DNA of 64,000 bases from Theristus sp. LFF4_11 (GCA_030248135.1 JASANC010005620.1:1-64000), one strand, 5' to 3'; counted from the stretch's first letter, positions 34,248-48,100 are shown. The notes: generated by a model not told the origin, from the sequence alone. Program-made: numbers and translations.

Positions 34248-36796
34248 TCACAGTTTTGGGGGCGGCAGCGAGCCGGAGCGATGTGCGGACGGGGGCGGTT
34301 GTGTGGTGACGACGAGCGACTCGTGCGCTTGTCTGGCTGGTGTCTGCTCACAGCTGCATCCGTTCATGTGATAGCAACTGTACAGCGACGCACAGGCCGC
34401 TTGTGTCAGTCGCAGCGGCAGGTACAGCCAGATGCACGGCAGCAAAACGTGCGCCAAACCGAGACAACCGAAGCGCCGACATCGAGAGTGCTCACCGTTG
34501 TCGCACGAGAACAAACGGTCGTCGGTGAGAGGCGCTTGGTGCGTTTCGTCATCGGCCGTGTGGTAGAGGCACGCACGCACGCAGCACATGCACGACAGCA
34601 CGTCCACTGCTGCTGCACAGTCGCACACCACCTGGCAACACCAAGAACATTCGTTGCCACAGTGCAGCAACAAGCTCATTTGAAATGTCACCGTTTAGCA
34701 GTTGAATGGCACAAAATCAACAGTATATTTCAGTGAATGCCGATTTGCTGCGGCAGAGACAACGGTGCAGTGAATGTGAATGATGTGCGGAGTGTAGTAC
34801 ACCCACACACACACCTGATCATGGCAGAGATGCACCGTGGGCAGTGGGCGAGGCGAGCGACACGCGTGGCAGGTGCACCGACGACACTGCCTGCAACGGA
34901 TGTCTGCGCCCGCAGACGACAGCGACACCCCCGTCGCGTTCGTCCTGGCCACTGTGCTCAACGACACACGAGCACGCTCACGCGACAGACGCGTCGGTAA
35001 AAGCTGCAAACACGTGTACACTTAAAGTTGCAAACACGTGTACACTCAAAGTTGCAAACATGTGTACACTCAAAGCTACAAACACGTGTACATTCAAAGT
35101 TGCAAACACGTGTACACTCAAAGTTGCAAACACGTGTACACTCAAAGTTGCAAACACGTGTACACTCAAAGTTGCAAACACGTGACACTCAAAGCTGCAA
35201 ACACGTGACACTCAAAGCTGCAAACACGTGTACACTCAAAGTTGCAAACACGTGTACATTCAAAGTTGCAAACACGTGACACTCAAAGCTGCAAACACGT
35301 GTACACACAAAGCTGCAAACACGTGTACACTCAAAGCTGCAAACACGTGTACACTCAAAGCTGCAAACACGTGTACACTCAAAGTTGCAAACACGTGTAC
35401 ACTCAAAGTTGCAAACACGTGTACACTCAAAGTTGCAAACACGTGTACACTCAAAACTGCAAACACGTGTACACTCAAAGCTACAAACACGTGTACACTC
35501 AAAGTTGCAAACACGTGTACACTCAAAGCTGCAATCACGTGTACACTCAAAGCTACAAACACGTGTACACTCAAAGTTGCAAACACGTGTACACTCAAAG
35601 TTGCAAACACGTGTACACTCAAAACTGCAAACACGTGTACACTCAAAGTTGCAAACACGTGTACACTCAAAGTTGCAAACACGTGTACACTCAAAGCTAC
35701 AAACACGTGACACTCAAAACTGCAAACACGTGTACACTCAAAGCCGCACGTTCCCTGCTACTTCTTTAACCTATTGGCCCGTTCAAAATTAGTCACAGTG
35801 CGACTGCCATCCCCGAGTATTCCCACCGAAGGTTTCCTCCACCGTAACGGTAGCGCAACGCGTATTCAATCAAAGTTGCTTGATCTTTCGATGCAACAAC
35901 GTGAATTAACATGAAACCCTTCGAAAGCGCCCACCGACCACTTCTGACGAGACCATGCGTGCGCGCCACTTTTCGTCGTCGACTGCTTCAGCACGACACA
36001 GCCGGTTGTTTGCATCGTCGCTCGCTGCTCGACGCAAATCAGCCGATTTATTCAGAGTGGCAGAGTCGAGCGCAGAGTGGTTGGTCGTGTTGTTGCTGTT
36101 CGTGTTGTTGCACGTCCTTTGGTCAAAATGCTCCGGCACTGAACTGCTCAGTCGACGAGCGCGTGGCACGCTGTTGTCTGTGTCGTGTCTGACCAACGGC
36201 TTGATGGTGCCCAGCAGTTGTTTGCCGTGCTCTTTCGACTCACCAAGCGACATCGACGAACGAGTGTCGATCTTCTGGTGAACCTTTGTGCGATCGAAGT
36301 TGATCGGTACAAGGCCGATGGGCTGGCGCATCGCTGCAAGTGTGCTGTGCGCGGGTGGCCCGTTGCTGAGCACTGTGCTCGCCGGTGTTGTCTGCGCGGA
36401 CGTTGCCAGATGCGTGTGCTCGCTGCTGCACGGCTGCACACTGACGTATTCGTTCGTCTGCCGCAGCAGGCGCGGTCGTGGATTGTCCAGGCGCACAAGC
36501 TCCTGCGTTCTCGGCACCGAGTCGATCGTGATCACTTGATCACCCTCGAAATGCCCACCAATAACAACCGGCTCAAAATCGTTGTCTCTATTCGAATGGC
36601 TCGCTGTTCTCCTCGGCGGTATCGCTGAATTTCGCAATGATGCGTCATTCGTCGGTAACGTCCGCGGTGGTTGAGCTGCTTGAGTTGTGTGGCGTTGTGC
36701 TGGTACCCGTGCTGGAGGTGGCCGATGATTATCATTGGCCAGCCTAGTTCTGCCCATTACACCGGTTGCCGAACACGCTGCTGTCGGCACGTCCAT
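34248..36796 (-). CDS. Sprouty/Spred-type receptor tyrosine kinase signalling antagonist
   Basis: Sprouty proteins inhibit Ras/MAPK signalling at the membrane. The C-terminal Cys-rich Sprouty domain spans exons 35003-34815 (63 codons; RCRQCRRCTCHACRSPRPLP matches [20 protein letters not shown] of human SPRY2) and 34631-34248 (127 aa; LSCMCCVRACLYHTADDE and HVLLPCIWLYLP match CVCCVKGLFYHCSNDDE and FLPCLWCYLP). The N-terminal exon runs from ATG 36796 (AACAATGG context) to about 35940 and is Ser/Thr/Pro-rich. It contains TNEYVSVQP, which resembles the Cbl-docking NEY/NDY tyrosine motif of Sprouty. Its donor is not certain; three phase-0 GT sites fall between 35975 and 35910. The intron between exons 1 and 2 is almost wholly a 24-bp minisatellite. 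No EVH1 or KBD domain is seen, favouring Sprouty over Spred. Confidence 0.85.
35007..35750. repeat. 24-bp minisatellite, about 31 units, in Sprouty intron
   Basis: The unit is GCAAACACGTGTACACTCAA plus AGTT or AGCT. Several units lack three bases (ACACGTGACACTC). Each unit contains the palindromic E-box-like CACGTG within ACACGTGT. Because 24 is a multiple of 3, all frames are open on both strands and give repetitive pseudo-peptides. On the gene strand, units of the AGCT type read GTTTGCAGCTTTGA, nearly the same as the real exon-2 acceptor GTTTGCAGCTTTTACC at 35004. Confidence 0.97.
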
Positions 36797-37763
36797 TGTT
36801 AACGTCACACTCACGACAACAACTCAATAAGATGCTATTTTTATCGTGTGCTCGCTCCGTCAATTCATGGAATGATTCATTGTAAAAATACAGGAAAAAT
36901 AAAAATCCGTGTCTGCAGTCGTTGTTGTTCCTGCAAATGTCAATTTTGCAGTTATCACATTTGAAAGTTGCAATTTGTATAAGAACCAGTTGCAAGCATG
37001 GACATGGACCGTGAATCAAGACAAAACCGAAAACGAGTCAAGTCATTCCAATCACAAAAAAGAGAAAACAGTGACCTGATGGTTACTCACAAAATGACCG
37101 ACTATTTAAAATCTTAGTTGAAGGGACAGGTTAAAATCTTTCAAGAACTTAAAAGGAAACAAACAAAGACGAACAAAGAAAAAAGTAATCAGAAACTGGC
37201 TGGGCAGTCTGTCTCTATTTTTTTGTATGCCGGAGCCAATACAGGAGATGGATCATAATAATATCACACGCCATGCCAATCACAATTGACGCTCTTCAGA
37301 TGCGCAGGCGCGTGGATGAGCAATGACACAAAATAACAATATTATTCTTTGTATTACTGCAGTGTTTGCAGCAAAACTGCCAGTGTTTGATTGCAAGCCG
37401 GTGCATTATTACACCCGCCTTGCACATGCCGGCTCACACACACTGCACATCGGCTAACGACAACAGTAGGGAACAATGATTCTGAGTTGCAGTAATCATC
37501 AAACGAACAGCACAATCTTCACACACACGGCAAGCGCCCATTGGCCCATTCATGTTAACGTGTGGTGCTGAACAGACATGTCAAAAATAAACGGTGAAGC
37601 TAAAACTGAAACATGTATCGTTTCAAGAGACATGTAGTGTTAGCTTAGCCTATCCACCATTCATGCTGACGTGTCCGGCTTGACGTACGTCAACCTAAAC
37701 AGGCCTCAGACCCGCAGCAACAACAAAGAGACACAACAACGGTGCGTTGGAAAATATTGAGCC

Positions 37764-37955
37764 GTGAACACATTCAAAAAGAATTGTGTGAACCTAGAAG
37801 AGGGGGTGCAAGAAGTCGGAATTCCAAAGTTTACTGTGTCCGAGTTACTACACATTTCGACACGTTTCTGGGCTTACATTGCGAAGCCACAGCGGTACAA
37901 AACAGAACGAGCACGCGTGTTGGCCACTTTGAAGACACAACAGCAGATGGAATGA
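37764..37955 (+). CDS. Orphan coding-like ORF, 63 codons
   Basis: An open frame with natural-looking composition (EEGVQEVGIPKFTVSELLHI, then RYKTERARVLATLKTQQQ), preceded in frame by a stop and lacking an ATG. It could be an exon entered from an upstream acceptor or a gene relic. No family recognised. Confidence 0.25.
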   Translation: MNTFKKNCVNLEEGVQEVGIPKFTVSELLHISTRFWAYIAKPQRYKTERARVLATLKTQQQME

Positions 37956-38060
37956 ACGCACTGTTGCACGGTGAAAGTGCCTCTGAGTAACGCTGTGTGC
38001 TGCCGCTGCAGCTGCTTGCTGCGATATGCGACCATCCATTTAAACATATTTGGTGACACT

Positions 38061-38171
38061 ATGCCTGCAACCACTGAATCATTATCTGGCCTGCCTCCGC
38101 CCCTGTCCGCTTTCACACTCGGTTCCACAATGCCCATTGGTAATCTGTTTTCCCAAAGTTCACTTGAGTAG
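38061..38171 (+). CDS. Orphan short ORF ending LFSQSSLE
   Basis: ATG at 38061 opens a 36-aa frame rich in Ser, Pro and Leu (MPATTESLSGLPPPLSAFTL). It could be a last exon; nothing downstream supports it, and the complementary strand is open too. Very tentative. Confidence 0.15.
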   Translation: MPATTESLSGLPPPLSAFTLGSTMPIGNLFSQSSLE

Positions 38172-41100
38172 TTGGAGCGAATGTCTGGTCCCCCCCCCTT
38201 TCTGACGCCACTTTGTGTGACGATGACAAGACAACACAACGCTGTGGCTGCATAATGTTCCCCGTAACACAACATGGCGGTTTAACGCAACACATTGTTG
38301 TTCGCTCAATATGTCGCCGACAGCTTTTTTGGCGTTTTCTTTGCTTTTCGCTCAGGCTGATATTTGCTGATGCTTTGTATGGCTGTACTTTGAAAGTTTC
38401 ATTGACAAAAAATTCATCAGTTGATGAACTTGTGCGTGAAGTCGATTATAACAGTGGACAACAGTTTCAAAAGAAAGTTATGATACGACATTTTCAAACA
38501 AAATACATGCAGCCAAGCGGCGCGTGGCACCTGCATAAGACTGAATGAAATTCGCGTGTTTGCGTTTAGCGCTGCTCAAATGCAATGTAGCACTACTCTG
38601 TTTCCGAACGACACTTCAACAACAACAATAACAGCCGAGACAAAAGCAATGTTGTCATTTAGCACGTTACGCCCGGGACAACCGGCATTGACGCTCTGTG
38701 TGTGATGCAGCTGTTTACTTGCGATGCGACACGCACCGGCAAATTCGCATTTTCGAATGAAAAAACAGCGTCGTGGAAAACTGCGTTACTGCGAAGCTAA
38801 TTGCACGGCTTGCAACGGGCTGCGCTGTTGCAGTTGGGGGCGGCTGTCTGTGTACAGCACATTGACAAAACTCAGGTAGAATAACACTGATACGCTCAAC
38901 ATTACCTGACAAGAGACACTCACAAACTATGAATGGCATTCCATCGCAGCAAAACAAAAACGAGCATTTCTTGAAAGTTGCATCAAAAAACGTTTCAAAC
39001 AAAATTTGTGAAGAGTGGAACCAAAACTGCGTGTAATGTTTGACTCAAAACGTGTCAATGAAAATCAGGAATTGCATCATTCGTGCTAAAATAACAACAA
39101 TAAGATTCCAATGAAACGTTTCAACAACAACACCAAAAATGTTGTTGTTTTTTAACTTTTCAGCGCCTGTATCACATCATCCACACGTGACTATGATTGG
39201 AATGCAGAGCAGTCAGTCAGTTTTTGCACGCATAGCAGCCATAATTCTTTCAGGGTGAGCTTGTCACCAGCGGATGTGCGCACAAGCGTGCGGGGGTGCA
39301 CAAAATGGACAACTGCATTCTTGCGCAAACTCAGCAATTTTCAATGACGCCTTTTTGCATCAACATGTGGCGCATATAAACTCAAAACGGAAATCACCAA
39401 CTAACACAATAAATTTAAAAAACGCATAAGCTTGTTTTCTCAGCACAAGCTGGACGAATTTACAAGCTATAAACCAGATTAAAAAAGTGTGTCTTGTATG
39501 TTCAATCGCCGTGTGTGAAAGAAAATGCAAAAAACGGCCTGTCCTGTCCGACCATTGGTCATTTCAATCCCTAAAAATGTTTGTTTATGGAGAAAGAATA
39601 TGATGTGTACGGCCATAAAAGCGGTTGTTTGATGAGGAAACACAAAATTACACTGTAAACGGTCACTCAGCACAAGCGCTCTTGCACACAAAAATTATTA
39701 CATGTTGTTCGTTTCGTTGAGCTGGAAAATTTACAACCGGAAACCAGTTTAGGTACCGTGAGTATGCTAAGTGCAGCCAGAGCTCACATGGCATGGCAAT
39801 GGCACTCACACAACAAACACGCTTTGTTTGCCATAATGTGATAATTCTCAAATATTACCACCAACGCAAAATAAATACACAACGGCAAACAAAAATACTT
39901 TGAACGCGTACGCTGACACACCAACATTGTGGTGTTTCAAATAAAAATTCAAAAAAATCAAAATACATTTTGCAGCAGGACATCCGATCAGCGATACAAA
40001 ATCTACGACCAATGAAAATTGGTGCACCACAAAAGCACGAGCGGATTTACAACATGGGCAAACATGTGGTCGGTTGGGTGTGCGTACGTTTGGTTATGAA
40101 TGGAAGTTGTGCACAAACACGTTCACACTGAGCATGTAAGCAATACGCCTGTGGCCGGATGTTGATATTGCTGTCCTGTGGTTTTCGTGGCTACGTTCAA
40201 TGAAAATGTAAATGGTGAAACACACCCAGACACCCAGTCTGCACGCGTGTGTGCGCGCAGATTTCGTGAATGGAAAATTGTTGTGCGACTCAAAACACAC
40301 ACGAGGTGAGCGAGCTTCGGCATCGGTGCGCGTGGGCGTTGCGTTGAGGCAAATCCACCCAAAAAGTGGTCGCTGGTGAAAATGCGCTGCGTAAATTTTG
40401 CGTAAAATAAACGCCAGAATGAGCTGAAGGAAGACAAACACAGCGATTAGGTGCAACACGCTGAATGCGCACCGAATTAGTCAGACTCAGAGCACCTCAC
40501 CACCGCAGTGCATGCATGAATGGAACATAATGTTTTCACTTGACCAATTTTTGAATTGACTTACCGACATTGTAACAGACACCGAGCTGAGCAATGTGGA
40601 GTCGCTTGTGGGTGAAGTAGAGAGCAGAGCACAACACACAATGGGAACAACTGCACTGGTAAACGACACTGCGTGCGACCTTGACAGGCGCAATGACAAT
40701 GCGAGCATCCGGAACGCATCATCGGTGATGGCTGGTGTTCACAGTGCACGTGCAACTCAACCACCACAAACGTTGCACCCATTCTTTCACAGATAAAACA
40801 CGCCTCAATGCACCTTTGCTTCTTGTTTCCTTCAACGTAATCTGCTGACATCTCAATGACTGAATGAAATGCGCAAACATTCAAACAAAACACTCGAACA
40901 GAGTTCCACTGGTGACAAAAAAGACGACATTGGAGATCGAAATTGTGCCACTGAAAGGCTTCAACAATGCAGATGACAGGCACAGAGCAGGAGGCAACAG
41001 GCAACAACACTGCGCACAGAAGCAACGCACATCAGCGGTGAATGAATGAAAACTGAGAAATACGATAGCCATTCACGAAAACGAGCCGAGTCACCCGTTG

Positions 41101-41872
41101 CATGGTATAACACTTGAAAAACTGTCGATGGTTGTTGGTTGTGTGGCAGTTCACAGCAGTGCAGCCGTAATAAAAGCAGCTCGCACCCGCTTTACTTCTG
41201 CGAAACAACAGCCCGTAATACATACAGCCCCCACACACAAAGTTTGCTGATAACGGAACTCTGTGAAACACAACAGTCGGGCTGGTTAAACAGAAAAAAG
41301 GTAAGCAGCGTTTGTTAACGCAACAGATGCGGACGTGCAACACAAGCTGATCGTAATCTATCTTTGTTTTATTTCTTGTTTCAATTTGCCATTCAACAAC
41401 GGTTTTGAAATTTTTGCACCAAAAACCCACAGTAGGATCGAGTCAACACAATGCAACAACGCATGTTCAATACCAGAATACAAATTTAACCAGTCAGACA
41501 ATTCGTAATAAGTCTTAAAACCTCATAAGTTTTAGTGTCATATACTTCACCGGTCTAATCACCATATTCACCATTGAATAAATCTGCCCAAAACAGTAAA
41601 TGTCGACGAACCGCCAAACAATGCAAAACTAGCACACATTTGCTCAGCGTGGCAACAGTTGCAATAAGTCACCGGCTGTGCGTGACATCACTCGCTTAAA
41701 AATGGGCAATTTTTCAATGTTCGTGTAGTACTGGTGGTTTCATATCACAACGCGCTTATCAAGTGATCACCGCAGTGGGCTAATCACAGAGCAACTTTGT
41801 AATCAATGATCTGTGACAAGTGCAAACAACAACAACAAACATTTTGGCAGAAACGAAAGGCGAAAACACGGG

Positions 41873-44800
41873 CTACATGATAGAGAGTTTCTTTTTCAGC
41901 TCAACCACAAGCTGCCAGTCAGCCTTGCTCAGTTCGTCGCGAAAGTACGTTTTACACACGTCGATGCTCTCACGAGTGATCTGAAACAGGCATCTCAATG
42001 CAATACAACAAACAAACGCAACAAATCATAAGCTTCTGCAGTTAATGGTTATATAAGATTTTTTTCAGATGTGGACAGTGGGCACAACCGACCCTGCTGA
42101 CAATGTGATTTTCATGATCGAAATGGCGTCCGTACATTTTCGGCGCCTCACCGGTCGTATTTTCAATCTGAACAAAATCGAAGTCACTTTGATCGAGGTT
42201 TTGGCAAAATTTGCAGTGCAACAAATATGAGTCGCAACCCACGACCCGCCCACCTTGATACACACTTCTTGACCGGTCTTTGCGACGTCGATGTTCTTGT
42301 TGTTCAACTCCAACGATGAAACGGTGCCAATAAATAAATTCTGGAAAAGACCCAAAATAAAATTAACCCCATTAAAAAGTCACAAATAAAAAAGAACGCA
42401 AAACTGGTGGCAAAAGCTAATTCGATTATGTTTGAGGCTGACAAAACAAGCTGAAGCTAGTACAGTACATGTTTGTCGGGCACGCTGAGTGGAGTGCCAA
42501 CTTTGAGCACACCGGCATCGACGGCGACGCCGACGACGATTGGATCACGCGTCTTGAAGACGTGCTGCGGCAGCACACGCAGTTTGCAAGGGAAGATCGC
42601 GAGGTGCGCGTGTTCTCGCTTCGCCTTCTCTTTTTGCTCGGCCCTGAAAAATGACTGCTCGTGCTTGCTGCTCAATTTCAGCTTACTATCAAGTTGGGCA
42701 CATTTTGAATACAATATAGCACACTTGGAAAACAGTGTCTAAAATGACATGTGTTTTGGACCGGCAGCCAACTTCGGGCATAAAATCCAATACAAACGCA
42801 GTGATTCGTTGCTTCTTCGCACACCAAAGAAAACCATCAAAAAATAGTTTGTTAAAACGCATTTCTTCGCCATTTTGGGTACAAAATGTAGGTTTCATCC
42901 AAAATTTTATGTCTCTGATGCCTATTTAAGCGTAAAAACCCGATAACATGTACACAGTAGCAGTGAGCATTCTATCGAGTGGAGTGAAGTGTGCAAAAGC
43001 AGCAATAAATGCTGCAAAATGAATCGCTCGACAACAAAGACCAACCGATGCTTTATGAACGCATCCTCGAGATGATAAATAATGTCTGCATGGAACAGCC
43101 TCACACCGAGCTCATCGGCCATCGACTGCGCTTCGCGCTCAATTTTCACATCGAACGCAAGGATCACCGCGTACCTAGAAACGCCACTGACTGACTGAGT
43201 GGTGACTTTAAAATAATTCAGCATTGATGTCGATCATTAAAACGATGATTCTATTAAAGCCAGCACAAGGTCACATACTGTGCGTCGTGTTCAAGCATGG
43301 TGGACGCCTTCATGACGTCACGCTTGTGCACTGGGCCGATGTTGATGCCACAGTACTGCAAACAACCAAGTGCAAAGTGCAAGTCAACGGTTGCTCAGAG
43401 TACGGTGGTACAAGTTACGGCTGAGCACGTGCGACCGTCAGACAGAATCTTCTGAACACGCGAACGGTGCACACATGCACAACCGCACACTTGCACTCCG
43501 GCGCACCCGAACAAATTTGCATACAAACGCCACATAGTATACAATTACAATGATGCAACGATCGAAAATGAAATGTTTGTTCACGAACAGGAATGTTCTG
43601 CGAACGGAGGAATTCGAGGAGTGCCTCTAAGGAGCCGAGTGTTGACGCTTGCACGTAGACGCCAATAGACTGCAGTTTGAACGCCTTCAGAGCTTTGCTC
43701 AATGTTGCTGTGACGTCGTCTTGTAACAGTTCGATTTCATCATCACGCTTCGCCACAAACAAAGGTAAACCAGCGAGCGCTTTGTCGAGATCCTTAGCCA
43801 GAATCTTGATGCCTTGAGCACCGCGTACCTCCTTGTGGTGTTTGTATGGGTTCTGCAAAAAAATATAAGAAACTGTTGATGCATTGTTTGCAAGATCGTT
43901 GCCAAAACATTCATGGTTCGCTTTAGTAAAGAAGCAATGTTTTGCAAAGCCAATTTGATAAGCACCAGGACACACTTTGACACGCATCTCTTTGAGCGGT
44001 TCAGGCATGAGCAGTTCTCTAATCTGCGTCACAATTGGTCCGTCAGTACCAGCAAGCACAATCGTGTCACCAACACGCAGTCGACCGTTGACAAGGATCA
44101 CGTCTATGGTGGTGCCGAGACCGGGCAGCGCTTTCACCTGCAAACACAAACTGACACAAACTCAGCACACTGCGACTGCACACATCAGTTACAAATTACT
44201 TCATTTTAGTTAAAGCAATACAGATCGTACAATTCACCTCAAGCACGGTGCAGTCGAGAAACTCGTGAAAGGTGATACGTTCGGCGAGATGGCGTTGTGC
44301 ATACTCGGCAAGGTAGACCATGAGATTGCCAACGCCGTCGCCGACAAACGCGCTCGTTGGCACCATTGATATGTACTCAGACGGGTCCGGATTCTCCCAG
44401 TACAGCGCGACGTTGATTTCCTGCACAACGCGTAATAGTGACTCAAACGGTGTAAACTGCATAATTGCTGCGCCGTGCAAGAGCAACCAGCACAATCACT
44501 TGGCTGACTATTTCTTGCTCAAGTGCGTCGGTCAGCCATCCACAAGCCAACCAAGCAATTAGTTTCATGCAACTTCTAAGCTGGAGCAAACCTTCTCGGC
44601 AAACTGCGTGACAACTTGTGCCACTCGGTCCTTGAATTCGATGGTGGCATTGTTCTTCTGTTGTTTCAGCAATTGTCTGATGTCCTGCTTTGGGTTCGAT
44701 TTCCACTCGTAAATTCTGTCGACCTGGCAATTTTGAGAAATACAGTATTACAGTATAAGTGGACGAAGTTTGGTGAGACGATGGCGAGAGAAAACCAAGT

Positions 44801-47800
44801 CAACCTTGTTTAGTGCAATGACGAACGGCGTTTTGCGCTTTTTGAGCAGATCGATCGATTCAGCGGTCTGTGGCTCGATGCCGTGCATGATGTCAACAAT
44901 GAGGATCGCCAGGTCACACAACGAGGAGCCGCGCGAACGAAGGTTGCTGAAACGCAATGCGACGCTAGCCGTCGAAAACGGGTAGTTATAAAACGCAAAA
45001 TTTAGGTTGGGAGAACCCGAACCGAAACGACTCGTGACCGGGCGTGTCTATGATGAGAAAGCCGGGAATTTTGATGTCGTCTGGTGAGAACTGGAAAAAG
45101 ACAGCACAACTGAACGCATGAGCAACGTAAATTGATATTGAACGAACAACAGACGAACACAAGGCACGTACGTTTTTCGCCATTTTTCCCTGTTCACATA
45201 TGGCATACGCAGGCACCTCAGTAGCACCAATCTGCTGCGTGATGCCACCAGCTTCGGCATCTTGCACATGTGTGCTCCGAATCTAGAAATATATAAACAA
45301 CCACCCACTAGGGTTCGTAAAATACCGTTTTTTCAGATATTGGGAAAACGGCATTTTCCCCGGTAAAAACAATATTTTCCCGGAAAAAGACAAAGCCAGA
45401 AAGTTTGAAAACCACGATTTTTTTGCAGCCGACTGTAAACTTGAACCAGGAGTTGTGAAAACAAAGCTGATTTTTCAAAAAAAACAAAACAATCTTTTTT
45501 CGGATCTGATTCCGGCGCTGGACAGCGAATGCATCGGAAACATTTTTTGCCGACGGATGCGTTGGTTTTGACGAACTGATTTCGAATAATGTCCTGTTTT
45601 TCCTTCACATGGTTGCGCTTCAAATCTCAGCTTAGTTCTGGACCGTAACCGACAAGATAAGCGGATTGAGCAGCAAAAGCTACGCTAAATCAAATGGCAC
45701 CGGAGTATGGAAAAAAGGGAGGATGTAGAGGATCGGGCAAAAACGGAAAAACGTCAGTCGGGCAGTACAAATACAATAATCAATAAAAACAAAGCACACG
45801 AGGACGCATGACATTGCACACGCCTCCTTGTCTCGGACGGACCAGATCGATTTGAATCGTTTAGTCTTAGTCTTGAGTGCACAACTAGCACAACACGTGT
45901 GAAGTTGCGAAACGAGCGCAAAAAAATGATATAAAAAACTGTCCGAAATTAAAAAAACGGAAAAATACAAAAAAACGCGTTTTTCCGTTTTTTTCAAGGC
46001 ACAAATTTTTGGCCTGGGAAAACGCGTATAGAAACACGTTTCTACCGAGAAAAACGGTATTTTCCCGACATTCACACAGAATAGAATTTCAACCATAAAA
46101 CCAGAACACATGTGCAGTACCCTGTCGAGCATTTTCGTTTTACCCGTGTCGACGTGGCCAAGCACAGCGATCACTGGCGCTCTGAAATCGCCCAACCTCC
46201 GATCTGCGACCGCATCGTTGTAACGCTTCTGAAAAAGGTCAACAATAACAACAAACGTAAATGTTCAAGAAGTACGAAAAGGGAGCTTTTTGTCAGACGA
46301 GCCTCCAAGCGTCTCCGTATCCTGTCTCTCTGTTGCTCCTTTGTTTCATGTTGCGGCACTTTTTCAAACTCTTCATTATCGTCAGTGGATCGTTTATTGG
46401 CGGCCGATGCGGCAGCGCTGACCGGCTCCGACTGAGTAGCTTGATCGCCCTTCGCAGATTCTTGCGACTAAATACGTTCAACTTGCTATTAGCATCAACT
46501 AAGACTGTCTGCGTCCGACAACCTATGATCGCAGCACATAGCAGCAAATTTAGAATTGCAAACAATGTTTGAATTGCGGTGCTAATTGAGCACCATACCA
46601 TACCATACAGTCTGAGAAAAGTTTTTGTTCTCCCCCACGCACAGTAATAATGTAAATGCACGTACATTCTGTTTTTGTACAGTGTTCAACTCAGCGGACG
46701 CCGAGTTTGACATAAGTCCGTCGTACTGACTGTTGTCTTCGGCGACATCATCGTCTTCAACGTCATCCTCATCATCCGTGTTTGCGTCGTCGTCCACAGC
46801 CTCCCAGTCATCAGCAATACTCTCGGCCTCCTCACTCACCTTGTCTTCAGTCGTTTCACCATCTTCCGCTGCCTGTAACAACGATCAGAACCGTTCGTGG
46901 CTAGTTGAATGCAAATGCGATAGGGAAGCAGCCAACGAACACAATTAATTTGAATCACTGCATTCTGCTGGCAGTTTTGCAGCCAACGCGTTGCAGTGTT
47001 CAATATTGTTGCCTTCTCATCTCTAACCTCCACAGCGTCTGTTTCAACTGGCTGTTGCCCTTCGGGTGTGTTGTCGCGCGAGTCCACGGTTGCCGCTTTA
47101 CCAGGCTTGCTTTTCGTCTTTGACGCAGTCACCAAGAGACCTAAACACAAACATACACCTGAATAGAACAAAATAAATGGTAGCATCCATGCGAGTGACC
47201 ACTATTTTAATTCAAAGAATTCTAATGAAAGTAATAAGTTTTTTAATAAAAGTTATAACTAAAAGTTTGTAACCAAAAGACCCGCTAACCAAAAGAAAAT
47301 AATGTTGTTAAATAAAACAGTAACCTTGTTGTCGCAGCAAATCCAGCTGTTCCTGAGCACGTCTCAGCTTTGCACGTTCTTCGGGTGTCATGTAAGTACC
47401 CTCCTTTTTCTGGCGAGCAATTCGATCCTTCTTTTTCTGTTTTAGTTTATCTTTGCGTTCTTTTTCGAGGCGCAACTGAAAATTAGAAAAAATGATGCGC
47501 AGGTACAGACAGCATAATTGCGTGCGTTATTGTGGTGTCGGCGGACTCCAATTGATGTTTGACGACAACTTGCTGTTGCTGGCAAACCTTTTCTTCACGA
47601 GCTTTAGCCAACTCCTCAAGTCGCCGTTCTTCTTCCTCCTCCTCACGACGAATTCGTTCTTCTTCTTCTTGTTTCTTTTTTAACGCTTCTTTGATCGCAG
47701 CCACCTGCAAGTGCAGCGAGGCAATAAGTTCAGTTAAAAAGTCGCATTACTTACTTGCTTTTGCTCCATGTGTGAAATAGCCAAAAAACAATTCAGTCAC

Positions 47801-48100
47801 CGACTCACAGGCGCTTTCTTCTTCGCGCCACCGTCAACTTTTTTCTTTGCGTCTTCCTTTTTTGCTTTTTCTTTTTCCTTTTGTTTTTGCTTCTTCAGCT
47901 TCTCTTTTTCTTTCTTAGCTGCTGCTTTAGCGGCTGCATCATCTGAAAAAAGACCACACCTGTAAAAAAACAAAGAAACTAACAACAAACAACCAAAAGA
48001 AGTACAAACCTGCCGTTGCTGGTGCAGTGTCCGTTTTTGTGGACTCATCCGCAGCTTGACCAATATCACCGTTTTGATCTGTACCAATGTCATTATCCAT
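41873..48100 (-). CDS. EIF5B: Translation initiation factor eIF5B (complete, 21 exons)
   Basis: eIF5B is the IF2-type GTPase that promotes 60S joining. Minus exons: 48100-48010, 47942-47809, 47704-47588, 47475-47325, 47140-47028, 46872-46666, 46467-46276, 46228-46121, 45282-45172, 45090-45023, 44946-44805, 44723-44592, 44420-44238, 44137-43976, 43852-43589, 43355-43279, 43174-43046, 42643-42469, 42340-42254, 42167-42093 and 41980-41873. These sum to 2826 nt, 941 aa, with every phase consistent. The N terminus is Lys/Glu-rich coiled coil then an acidic stretch. GTPase motifs: GHVDTGKT (359-366), DTPGHE (423-428), NKVD (477-480) and SA (545-546). Later exons match domains II-IV ([47 protein letters not shown]). 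The C-terminal helix ends [15 protein letters not shown]; its human counterpart ends DWQLIVELKKVFEII. The N-terminal region is shorter than human (1220 aa). At exon 10/11 the usual Ser in SFSNLR becomes Arg. Confidence 0.97.
45309..46080. mobile_element. Probable transposon-derived filler in eIF5B intron 8
   Basis: It starts TAGGGTTCGTAAAATACC, like the family-4 hAT end at 60275. It contains inverted runs of GGGAAAACGG and CCGTTTTTCC words (about 45340 and 45960-46060). A matching right end is not evident. Confidence 0.4.

Larger units (their letters stand above)
36797..41872. other. 5-kb region without a recognised gene
   Basis: It lies between the starts of Sprouty and the end of eIF5B, both on the minus strand. 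It has moderate GC content, many CAACAA and TTGTTG words, and few obvious transposon ends. It may include Sprouty 5' untranslated exons and regulatory DNA. Two coding-like patches are listed separately (37764-37955 and 38061-38171). Confidence 0.4.

Noticed and set aside
34281..34736. Plus-strand ORF of 151 codons
   Set aside because: It is the shadow of the Sprouty Cys-rich exon.
35007..35750. Possible CRISPR-like array
   Set aside because: Units are contiguous with no spacers, and the host is a eukaryote.
35028..35792. Long ORFs on both strands with repeated Cys/Val or Lys/Thr peptides
   Set aside because: They are frame-open by-products of a 24-bp (8-codon) minisatellite in the Sprouty intron.
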